From Patiria pectinifera (Eukaryota > Echinodermata > Asteroidea > Valvatida > Asterinidae), in assembly GCA_029964075.1 (NCBI GenBank), contig CM057134.1, forward strand, positions 20,686,905 through 20,750,904: a stretch of 64,000 bases of DNA, read 5' to 3'. The notes below the pieces were generated by a model. That model was not told the origin of the DNA and made no database searches. It saw only the letters and a program-made list of their open reading frames with translations. Shown here one piece after another: positions 10,691 through 21,559 of the stretch. The translations under genes were made by a program, and so were the position numbers. Positions within the stretch are counted from its first letter, which is position 1. Each line of letters begins with the position of its first letter.

Positions 10691-13600
10691 TTACCAGTCA
10701 TTGGGGAAGATAGGTAGCCAGTCACTGACTGCCAGTGACTGGTTGCAGACCTTCGCCTTTTTGTAGCCTTCACTGGAACGGGCCACTTTAACAACGTCAT
10801 GAAACAATTCCGACCGGTCATTTTGCTCGTTGAACACACCCCTCAGATTCTTGTAGATGATTAGGGCGAGTGCAGCCTGATCAAAGCGGTGCGTGTACAG
10901 CTTTGGTCCCGCCATGAATTGCCGTATGACGCTCCCATTCGGAGCGATGCAGGCGGGCCTAAGTGCACAGTCCACCCAAGGCTCGATGATGTTCCTTCGC
11001 ACGAGGGCGCTGTTCACAAACAGCAAGCGGTTGGCCTCGATGCACATGGCGTAGTCGCCGTCCTTCTTGAAGTTTTCCCTGTCTATGCCTAGTGCCTCAA
11101 ACATCTTAGGGTGAGTACGAATCAGCATGTAATCAGGTTTGTACTGAACGACTCGGCGCATGAAGCCGTGTTGCTCTTTCAGCAATGTGAACAGGACCAG
11201 TGGATTTCTCTTGAATCGCGCCGACGCGTCGCACCAAAAGACGATGCCAAACTCATTCAACGCTTCCTGCAAATTGTGCAAAAGATATTGAGTTCATTTA
11301 GAGATATTTCAAACACACTGAGTCTGTTTTTTTTTTAGAGGAGTATTATATTATATTATCAATGGGTTTGTGTGCATTCCTAGGCAACTGTTACAGCTTA
11401 ATGGCTGAGGGAAGGTCATGTCTGTTTACCAATTAAAATGACGGTTATACAGGGTGAGTCCAAAAAGCGGAACCCAAACCCCCAAAATTATATTTCATAT
11501 TTAAAAAAAATATGTAGCACCAAATATAATCATGACCCGAAAGCCAATGTCATAAGCTACTTTTAGATGAAAAAAATACTGATATTGCTCCATCCGTTCA
11601 AAGTATAAACACAATGACCCCAAAACCTCTTCCAGTCCAAAATGCAATTTCCATAATCGTCGTCACAATTGTCTGCAAACTTCACCAGCGATAAAACCTC
11701 AGTTTAAAAGTTTAACATATTCAGCAAAGTACTTTTGAAGGACGGTCTTTAAAAAAGAGGATTTTACAAATCATATTGTTTGCCGAACCACGGTTGTTAA
11801 TAAAGATATTGTGAACTACAGTTGTTGACAGTTGTTCGGACAAGTATTCTGTGTCATTGTCTTTGTTGTTCCAAACAGTCAGAATACACAATAAACTGCT
11901 TTTTTGTTGTTGGACGAAACAGGTTTTAGGGTCATTGCGTTTAAAGGTGATATTCTTTGAACGGATTGAGCAATTTCAGTATTTTTTCATCTAAAAGTAG
12001 CTAATGAAATTGGCTTTTCAGCCATTATTATGTTTGGTGCTATGTTTGTTTTAAATATGAAATATAAATATGAATTATATGGCTTAAATATGTTCGCTGC
12101 TTCAGCTCCTAACTTTATGGTTGTCTTAATGTACTTTCACTGGATTTAACTGCTGTACTTGGTACTGACGATGATATTGACCATATGAAACATTCCGAAA
12201 ACTTCCTGTCGTTTTAATTCTGAGCGTTTGAAACATTCACCCGAAGGAGACTGATAAATAATGAAGATATGTGCCAAATTATAACATTTATTTTACCCAC
12301 AATCGACATTGAAAAGAGACTAAAGGGATAAAGGAGCGTGGGCATGTGAAAATCCTCAAGTATTTGTGTCATTTCTTCGGTAAAATTTACCTGAATGATA
12401 AGCGGTTTCCACGCGAACTTTAAGAGATTCCTGACGTGTGACGGGTACCTGCTGAAATCAAACGTTCGAAGTTCTACATTGCAAAGACGTCTCACCTAAA
12501 GATGAAAACAAACAAATTGTAGGGCTCATTTTAATGGAACGATGTGACTTGAAGGTTGGCAAAGGCACTAAGTAATGGCGGCATGAGAATGACACTTCAG
12601 TAAGATAGAACTGGAAGTCAAACGCATAGAACAACACAGGGTTGGTAGTCGGTGGCAATGTTCGATGTTTTTTGTGGATTTTTGTTTTGTGTAGGTCTGA
12701 GACCAAAAAAATGACGTCGTGTTTCCCAAACGAGATCCGACAGTATCAAAAGAGGGCGCTCTCTCTACAATGCATATTCATGATGTCCAGGGCTTTAGAG
12801 AATAAGTTATATAACAAGTAATGAATGTGTTTAAATCACCGACGATTGGCAGCTGATTCGTGGACTGGTTGGAAGTAGTCCTGGCTCGGAGGTGATCCGA
12901 GTTCGAATCCCAGTGTGCGTTTTTCACTTCTTCTGATTTTACCTTTTAATATTACTAAAGTGCAGCCTGAAGGGAAATTTCTCACCAAACGTAATAGTAG
13001 GCCAGCCAAATGTGGAAAAGTTCTCTAGAAAAAGATTCACGGCATTTTTCGGCAATAGCTTGCATCCATGCTAGATCAATTCTTTGAACAAAAACAAACA
13101 AACAAGATGTGGGTGGATGCCATCGTTAAGTTTGACCCTTAATGTGACTAATTTGCATAAATCGTTAATGCCTGCCATGTCATATATCCCCCCCCCCAAT
13201 ATTTGGGTGCATTTTTTATTTTGTCTTTAGATATCTTTTACCTTGTCTTTAGATATCTTCAAGTATTCTTGCTAAACCTCAGTATTGATGAGCTTCAAAA
13301 TCACCAAGTTGCTTAATGGCGCAGTTACCCTATTAAAACCTTATGGAAAATAATGTGAGGAATAATAACATTATGATATTTAGCCCAGCGAACAAAAACG
13401 GGGAAAACGAAGTGTCCTTTAATTTGCCTAATTAGTGAAGGGTTGCCTACTTAATGATATCTGGAGATAAGGTAAATGCGCGCAATTTGTGGGTATAAAA
13501 GTAGCCATTTTGGATCGTTACTATGTCCTCATATGCTTAAGAAAAATGTTATTAAAGTGCGGATGTTAGAAGGACCACCAGAATAAACCTTATAAAAATA

Positions 13601-16253
13601 AAAATAAAAGAATATTATTCAAATATATGAATAAATATATTACACTGCAGAGTTTAACAATTTATGCAAATAAGGTATATTTGGGTCGAATTAAGAGTGG
13701 CATCCACCTACATTTCATTCTCCATCCTTTGACTGATTGATCTGACATGGTTGCCTGCTATTACCAAAAAATGCAGTCCAAAGTGTAATATTCCACTTTG
13801 GCTGGTCCACTACAAAGCCTATATTCGGTTTGTTGTGGAGAACAAGGCATTAGATATGCATGTTCGCAATTCGCAATTCGCAATTCGCTCCCCGCCTAGC
13901 TCCCATAAGAAAGCTCACATGTAACTAAAGCGTGACGTCATTATGCCTGGGGTCTATTCCGTGGTATTTGTTATGTCCTGCACAGATGTAATTTAGTAAA
14001 CAACAAAAGCAATGTCGACACCATTCAGATAATCCGCCATTTGGGAAGTAGGCTCTAGATTTGTACAATAGCTAACAAAATGCTTTCGCCATTGAAGGGG
14101 GCTTCCATGAATGTAAGAGCATGTTGTAACGGTCTATCCAGCCATACGGTTGTGAATGCCGATTTCTAAAGGTAACGTAATACTTTTAACAGTTCGAATG
14201 AAACAACATGCACACAGACATGTTGATGTTTGCGGGCGAATTCTTTGAAAATGAATTTCTCCCGTTTTGAAGACTGTATCTTTATGTAACTCCCATGGTT
14301 TGTTTCCATTATAATGACTACGTGCTAAAAATCGACATGTTAAGTATTTTTCTTTGAAATTGGGAATCGGAAAAATATGCTTGGGTAAGTGAATTAGGTG
14401 CATTGATTTCACTGTTCTGTTTTTAGCGTCAAAGTATACGTAATCGGATTAAATTTGCCTAAAAACACTAGACGCGAAGCCTTTGCAACCACACGGCTAA
14501 TAATACTCGATGCTGTCCAAGAGCTCGCGAGAAAAACCAACAAGCTTACTCCGGTAGGACTCGAGTCCCATTATAGCAACGGGTATACACCGCAATCGAT
14601 CACATTTTGGTACGGAACTAAGTTTGTTTAGGGGTCATTCACTTTAAAAAAAAAAATGCATAATTGGATTAACATTCTAACCTGTTTAATACCTCTTGGA
14701 GTCAGGCCCAGGTCGTACATTACGATTCTAGTGTGTGGTAGGAATTCCTGCACGCTCCCGATCATTCCCTTCGATTCCTTCAAATGATTCTGCGATATCG
14801 CAGTCACTATCACCATCCGATTCATCAGCTCTTTTGGCTCGGCAGTCTCTAAATCGTTCATGGTCCCACCGACTCCGACTACGTCGCTTCTTTCGTGCAA
14901 TGTTTCTTCTTCAGCGTCGATTTTTGCGATGCCGGTGACAATTTGTTGGACGGGTTGACGTTCGAATAACGTTCCGTTTCTGGTCATAACATCTGGGGGA
15001 TTGACGTCATCGTCGAGGTAGCCAAATGCAATCTTCACGTATTCACTGACGCGCCCTGAAGAAAAAAAACAACTTTGTTTTATATGCTTGAACAATTTCC
15101 ACCTTTACCGAGTAGTTGTAACCGATAGGCCTAATGGGAAATTATACTTATAAACCATTCATTTTTTTAAAGCAACGATGTTTGGGGTAGAAAAACCAAT
15201 TATGACAACCAATCCTTGTTTCCGTGATCGGCATGATCTGAAACCACTGTTCGATGGGGTTGTGCCCCTACCCCCTCCACCACACAATATCCGCCCCTTT
15301 AAAAAGAAAGAGAGAGCGCGGAGAAAAGGGGAAAACAGAAAAGGGCCGATGCAAATACAATTTGTGTACATTGCACAATAGACACTGCCAGCAAGGTGGC
15401 AAAAACGCAGCTACGCGTGGAGTACATTTTAACAAGAAAAGCACCCGGCGTCGGATGAAGTCCAACCCTATCCCCCCCCCCACCCCCGCTCTTTTCTGCT
15501 AAGACGGGTCTAAAAAATACTCGAGAGCCCTCCCCAGATGTTAATGAAGTTTGGGATTTGTAAGTTACTGGTAGTTTTGGGGCTGGGACAGTATTAGGCC
15601 TGAAGCTGGGACAAGCAAGTTTTTTTAGGGGTGCATGTCATTTGGGCAATTGTTATTTTTTGTACTTGTTTACTTCTATTTTTAATTTTTTGTATTTATA
15701 AGTACTGTGAACTAGATTAATATTTTGTCTCGACATGATGCAATCTGTGATTGCCACATCTTGTCTTTAGAAACAAATAAACCATGTTATATTAATAATA
15801 TAAATAATAATTACTCTAAATGCTATAATAGGGCGACTTTCCCATAGACTTGTGCACGAACCTAAACTGTCACCTAACCCAAGTATACCTAAATTTTATC
15901 CTTTCTCCACGAAATTAGGTGTTTTTACTAATTGGACCACGAGGAATCGATCTAAATGGTTTGCGACACGAACATTCCTTGTCCTAAAAAAATTAAGGGT
16001 CGTTTTAGCAATAATGTGACACCAAACTATCGCCCCAATAAGGCGTGTCGTCCTAATCGAGACGCGAATTGAAAAAACTGTCGCTTGTTTGCAGGATTCT
16101 GTAGATTAAGATAAAAAGGCCTTCGGGGGGGGGGGGCACTACCGGAAACATAATTGTACCGTACGTACCTTGATGAACTCCGATGTATAACACCATTGTT
16201 ATGACGCAGATGACGAGTACTGTGGTCATCCTCGCTTTGTTCGTGAACATCAT
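10691..16253 (-). CDS. DUF1647-like type II membrane protein, possible glycosyltransferase relative
   Basis: Four exons: 16253-16169 (ATG), 15055-14682, 12495-12391 and 11266-10691 (stop at 10693-10691). All introns have GT/AG borders, and phases 1, 0, 0 join cleanly into 1140 nt, 379 aa. Residues 1-8 form a short basic tail and about 9-26 a single hydrophobic span (MTTVLVICVITMVLYIG), indicating a type II signal anchor as in Golgi enzymes. Residues 109-148 contain MVIVTAISQNHLKES...VMYDLGL, and residues 194-206 contain FGIVFWCDASARF. This two-part pattern is what I recall for DUF1647, a nematode and invertebrate family of unknown function. The DAS triad could play the part of a GT-A metal-binding motif, but that is inference. 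A tandem broken copy lies at 5107-7062. Exon boundaries and family likeness are strong; the function is unknown. Confidence 0.85.
11450..12085. mobile_element. Mariner-like MITE (CAGGGTGAGTCC family), right end lost
   Basis: It begins CAGGGTGAGTCCAAAAAGCG directly after a TA dinucleotide. It lies in intron 3 of the DUF1647-like gene. The interior matches the copies at 47377-48020 and 48338-48887, including TGACAGTTGTT and the internal AAAGTAGCT...GAAATTGGCTTT. The usual right terminus (GCGGAACC complement, then GACTCACCCTG) is missing. It is non-coding. Confidence 0.65.
12847..12917 (+). repeat. tRNA-like segment (pol III A/B boxes)
   Basis: TGGCAGCTGATTCGTGG resembles an A box and GAGTTCGAATCCC fits a B box, spaced about as in a tRNA. 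The acceptor stem does not close convincingly. It is probably a tRNA-derived SINE head or tRNA pseudogene in intron 2 of the DUF1647-like gene. Confidence 0.35.
12918..14681. other. Intron 2 of the DUF1647-like gene, remainder
   Basis: No exon seen. It contains a short CGCAATT tandem repeat near 13864-13888 and, at about 14010-14120, a diverged copy of sequence also found near 3725-3835. Confidence 0.5.
15827..16039. mobile_element. TIR MITE, longer copy of the 7317 family
   Basis: It begins AATAGGGCGACTTTCCC and ends ATCGCCCCAAT, an imperfect inverted terminus. The first 110 bp match the copy at 7317-7448. It lies in intron 1 of the DUF1647-like gene, about 130 bp downstream of the exon 1 donor. 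Confidence 0.65.
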
Positions 16254-19200
16254 GACTTCGGGTCAACAGACAGAAACTGACTAAACAAAATCCAAGAAAG
16301 AAATGAAACAACAACATAAATATGCACAACTCGTCATACATTAGGTACCATCAAATGGCGCGGGCACGTGATATGTATGCGCGGCTCGGGAAAGTTGCCT
16401 GTTAATCACTATTTTGTGTTGTTATTGCACCATTCACATTTCCCATGGTAAGTCCGATGAAATAACCATGCAATGCATGGTTTTAAAGAGGTTGTGGAAT
16501 GCTGAAAGTCGTTTTGTTTTTTATATATATTTTTTAATTGTAGAGTAGACCCATATAGATCATAATGACAAAGTCCCATTCTTTTGTCATGTGCGTTTAT
16601 GTTTATAAAACTGAAATTCATCGCGTAATTTGTTGGTCGGCGAGCGCATAATTGAAATCAACCGTCGTCGGGTTCTTCGTAAAATCAGGAAAAATCGTGA
16701 CGTATACACAGGACTCGTTTATACTACGCTGCATAGGGAGTCCTGTTTATTACGTCACGATTTACTATGTTTTGTTTGCTGCCCCCATCGACGACTTTTA
16801 CACAAATTGCACGTTCGGGTCGAAACAGGACCTGAAAAACAGCTCTCAAAAGTACCTTTTGTATTCATTTCATGATAGACACAATAGTCGTTTTTATTTC
16901 ATCACGCCTTAGGCTACATATACCCGAAAAATGACGAAAATGTCTTCGAGCATTCCACAACCTCTTTAACAAGCAGTCAACCGAACCGCACACGTTTATT
17001 CCGTACGCGTACCGATTACAATGGTCCGTAATAGTTCCTATTATACGAGCGGCACAAAAAACACGTTAACTCGATAGTGCCCTGTGCCACTCTACAATTA
17101 TGAGTTCAAGGATTCTGCCATGTATTAGCATCCGACTGCATAGCCAGCAGGCTGATTGTGTCTGTTCTATGCGCACTACTTGCGCTAACTATAGTCCCTT
17201 TTACCACTCAATAATTATACATGTACATGCAAACATCACAATTAGTTGCATGTAGCCTGTCGCCATGGCTAGCGTCGGCTGATTTATTTTCAGTTCATTA
17301 ATACACTTCAAAAAATCACATACATTCAAATTGCTGTATACATTGTAATAACAAAAACATTCGATGGAAGCTCTTTTTCAACGATTGAGGTCTTCGTATA
17401 TAGCTCACTTTCAATAACGCTGCTGTAACTTAAATTTTGATTAATACTGTATTAGTATAGATCTATGATTTCGCTCTATAACTGACTTTGCCCAGGGTGA
17501 AAAACCAGAGATAAAACTCTATGAGGTAAAAACTCTGGAAAACCTTGTGGCCTGTCCCTTATACATTGTGTAATTCTTGAATGCATAACTTACTGGTATG
17601 TATACATACTCAAAGTGTCTCATCTTCTTTTAAATGAAATATACCATGTATTATGGTCGTTATGAAAAATACCGACGTAGCGGGTGGTGGACGCAGGCTA
17701 AAATGGCCATACCACGGCCATACACACGCCCTTTACTCTATTACGTGGTTAATGACATTCTATTCAAATTAACCCTATTCTTCATCCTGTTCACTCAAGC
17801 ATCAAGCTTGTGAGTAACATACAGACACTTTTTTTCTGCTATACTTCGTACCGCAGGAAAATAAACTTCACTCGTAAAGTTGATCCCGTCGCATCAGTTA
17901 ATTTGCGACGGGACAATAACAAAATACCTTTTTTACGGGACTGCTGCTGCATAATAATTCACCGCTGGAAATAAGCCACAGGAGTGATTCACATTAAATA
18001 TGAAGTCGTATACCAGCATATCTACAACGTTTTTCTTTTCTTCTTTTTTTTATTTATTTATTTATTAAAGATTAATTGTCTTTTTTTGTGTTCATTATTA
18101 TTTGTTTAAATGTTTTGTTATTTTATATTATATAAAAAATTGGGGGGGGGCGCTTTTCACATGCGACGTAATTTGTTGTAGGGCCTAATTATTCTCATAA
18201 ATGCTTAAATAATTTCCTGGTTGTGCTTTAGATGGTATTATATACACAGTAGTAGCACTCATGCCAAACCCGGTGGTGCATAAATAGACTTTTAATTTAA
18301 ACCTACATATCTTTATATTTGAGTTTGAATGGGGGTTACGTGGTTTTTTTTTCACCTCCACTCACTTCAATTATTTCGTAACGAGTGCCTTTTTTACGAC
18401 TGCCCTTTTTCACAAGGGCACACGTAAAAAATATGGGCACATTGAATAGTTTGTCATGAGCGCATGCATTTACGGAGGCCGTCCCTATACCTTTCAGCAC
18501 GGATGAGGCGAGTGCCCTTTTTCACGTGTACGTACCCCACCTCCACCCAATCGAAATGACCTTGCTACGCCACTGTAGTCGAGTATTTCGTTGTTCGTTT
18601 TCCTCCGTTCACTTACACTACTACCTCTGTATCTATATACAGGTATTTGTTCCGGTTCATAGCTCCATGATTCAATATAGTTTCTGAACTGTAACAGCAT
18701 TTTTTCTGTTACACAGTACGTGTCCTGTAGTAGAACTAACTTATGGCAAACCATTCAGCCGGCAGCCCCATGAAATTGCCCCTTGTTCAATGTAAGCTAA
18801 TGAGCCACTATATAGTTCTTACCTATTGCCACACGACATGTCACAGAGCCACGCACGCTTCGTGCGCTACTTCATGGCTTTGATCTGTTTGACACAGCAG
18901 ATTTTCTTCCTTCAAGTACGTACAAGCTCAGGCAAGTGAGTGGTATTGGCACTGACTAACGACCCCGTCAGCGAAAAATTCCTTGACCTCTACTGATCCC
19001 CGGCTCCGTACTGCAATAACGTTGGTGGCGCCCTCGGGTATATGCGAGACACAGGCGTAGAATCGCGAGAGTTGCACTTACGTTTGGTCATAGGCCTACC
19101 CACTGCTGCCCTCTATTCCCAAGGCCAAATCCAGAACTCAATTTGTTTTTAGAGGTCAAATTGCTTTTTTGTTCCCCGAAAAAGTGGGTCCAAAACTGTT

Positions 19201-19485
19201 CCGCCCCAAATTTTATATGAAAAGCAAGGGGGCATATGTATTGCTTTTGTTGAGTTTTGTGGGTGGTGTGCGCAGTGGCATGCCCTTTTGCGACGTCACT
19301 AAAAAAACTTTTTTTTTTAATGGGATTCTCTTTTTCTTAGGGGGGATGGACCCCGTTGCCCCCCTCCCCGATCAACAGTTGTATAGTCCTCGAGCTCTGT
19401 GTTTGTAGAGTTCCGTAATAACTCAACCTCGTTCAAAATGGAAATGGGAGGAGTGCGAGGTTGAGTGCAAGTAATAATACACAGC
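16254..19485. other. Intergenic spacer upstream of the DUF1647-like gene
   Basis: No convincing exon on either strand. It presumably includes the promoter of the DUF1647-like gene (transcribed leftwards from about 16.3 kb), but no specific motif can be assigned. A hAT-like right terminus (TTGCTACGCCACTG) near 18562-18575 marks a decayed element. Confidence 0.45.
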
Positions 19486-20334
19486 CAGTGGCGTAGCCAC
19501 CGGGGGCGTGGGGGCAACCGCCCCATGAAACCTTGTCGCCCCCGTCCCCCTACCCCACTGAGATTATGAAAAAAATATACTAAAAAAATTCTAAAAAAAT
19601 ATCATTGATCTACGACACCATGGGCCCTATTATGTACTACAATGTATCTTTTGCTTAGAAAATATTGGTTAAAATGGTCAGAAATTGCCTCAGATAGCAC
19701 CACAGAGCATTTAGAATCCAAAATTTTTCAGGGCCTTTAAGCGGCCCCCGAACAACAAGCCTATAGCTCAGAATTCTGGTAGCTGATTCAATGACTCCAA
19801 CCTCGAAAACAATGTTCACAAAATTTTCTTATGCCTTTAGCTGAGAAAACCTCGAAAATTATGTTTAAATTATTATCTTTTGTGCTAAGATAATTATTGG
19901 TTAAAGTGGTATCACACCACAGAGCATCGAAAATCCATTTTTTTTTCGGGGCCCTTAAGCGGGCCCCGAACCCCACGCCAATAGCTCAGAATACCGATAG
20001 CTGATTCAATGTCTCGAACCTCGTAAACGATGTTCAAATAATTATCTTTTGCTAAGAAAATATAAGTTAAAGCATGGAGGAAAGTCGTAAGAAATTGCTT
20101 CAAATCACATCACATAGCGTCTAGAATCCAATTTTTGTCAGGGCCCTTAAGCGGGCCCCGAACCCCACGCCGTAAGGGTTTCGCACTTCGCGCTTCATCA
20201 GTTATGATCAAGTTATGTCCCCCCCCCCCACTTTTGAGAAGCGATTGACGCCCATGCTTGACGCCCCCTCCCCCGTGAAATGTTCCAGCCCCCCCAGCGC
20301 CCTTCCCACTGAAAAATTCCTGGCTACGCCACTG
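19486..20334. mobile_element. hAT-like non-autonomous element with perfect 8-bp target duplication
   Basis: This is an 849-bp element. It begins CAGTGGCGTAGCCA and ends TGGCTACGCCACTG. It is flanked on both sides by exactly TACACAGC (19478-19485 and 20335-20342). The interior is built of about three degenerate copies of a roughly 210-bp unit, each containing a GGGCCCTTAAGCGGGCCCCGAA motif variant (near 19733, 19948 and 20149) and AGCTGATTCAATG. There is no transposase frame. The same core motif recurs near 58108, so the family is dispersed. It lies between the DUF1647-like gene and the sialyltransferase gene. Confidence 0.9.
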
Positions 20335-20340
20335 TACACA

Positions 20341-20590
20341 GCCCATCGCCATTTTGAAAACGGACGCCTACGCTCCATGCAAAATAGAGCCATATTAGGA
20401 CCTAATTTCATCCACATTTCACAGAAATACGAGCTCGCAGTCCTCTGCACGGCTTCCAACCTTCTTTTGTTTTTACAAATTATCAAGTTCACGTCCTACA
20501 AAATGCTCTAATACCGGAGAATTTGAGGGAATTCAAATCGTGACTTGGCCGGCGTAGGTAATTTCGGACCGATTTACTGGCCTGCACCCC
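20341..20590. repeat. Dispersed repeat, copy 1
   Basis: GCCCATCGCCATTTTGAAAA...CAAATCGTG.CTTGGCCGGC.TAGG.AATTTCGGACCGAT is shared with about 24308-24550 in the same orientation. Copy 1 abuts the hAT element, which appears to have inserted beside it. It is non-coding and unclassified. Confidence 0.6.
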
Positions 20591-21388
20591 TACGCACGAC
20601 ACATGCGCACGGTATAAATGTGCATACGTAAATGGGTAACTTAAAGTATACCCACAATGCTTTGCGCAGTTTAGATAGACTAGACGCAGGAAAGTCTGCT
20701 TTGTGCGCACTGACTTAGACCGGTGTAGGACCAACATAACCAGGCTTGCCTCGTCTTGCTGAGACTCTATTGCCGTCTGTACACGAATTTCAGTATAGCA
20801 GCCCAACTGAGCCTCGCGGTGCTAAATCATTGTAAGAAATTAAGGACGTTTTCTTATTTAACTTCATCACATAAGAGAGCAATGAAGCCCTCGGTTTTGG
20901 TGTTAATTTGCAATTAGTCTAATCGCACGCGTTAGGCTGTCTGGCTGAGGACTGTTATGTCATCTCTTAGGGCTTTTGAATCGCGTCTTGTCTTATTAGG
21001 TTAATATCGGATGCACGCCTAAGAGCCAGGAAACCTCGATCAACGTTGAGCTACACAATTTCCCCTTAGACAAACATCTTTGCAACTTATGCATGATTTG
21101 TTTAACACACTTATGAATGCATTTTAATGAGTGTAATGATACAGCCTGCCTTTCATTAGATTTAGAGCTACATATTTCTAGTTTTGTCAAACTGTAATTG
21201 AAGATCGGACCTCGCGAACTCCTATGCCAACGATAACTGACACGTGCATCATAACGAATAAACGCACAAAACAATTGCCTTCGGCATTCTCTGTTTCGTT
21301 CCATAAAAAATATATGAGTGCAAGTTACATTATTAAAAAATAAGGCAAACGTTTACCCGAAGACAACGGGTTTACACAGAAATTTCTT

Positions 21389-21394
21389 TTTATT
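21389..21394 (-). promoter_or_regulatory. Candidate polyadenylation signal of the sialyltransferase gene
   Basis: AATAAA on the minus strand, about 165 nt beyond the sialyltransferase stop codon. It is a plausible pol II 3'-end signal, but other A/T-rich hexamers are nearby. Confidence 0.4.
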
Positions 21395-21559
21395 ACAACC
21401 AGTGATGATAAATATTTGTATATAAAATATTTTAATAACTTCAAATTCATCCGATGGTTTGAACCCAAGGATGGCGGCGCCCCCATATGATAAAAAAGGC
21501 ATTTAAGTTTAAGGTAAAAGTGATAGGTGAATTCGGCAGGTCATTTGCCTATCTTCTTA

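Noticed and set aside
12847..12917. Functional tRNA gene
   Set aside because: A and B boxes are present but the acceptor stem does not pair; called tRNA-like only.
16027..16341. 104-aa minus-strand frame overlapping exon 1 of the DUF1647-like gene
   Set aside because: It is in a different frame from the hydrophobic signal-anchor exon, which has the correct ATG, donor and phase.
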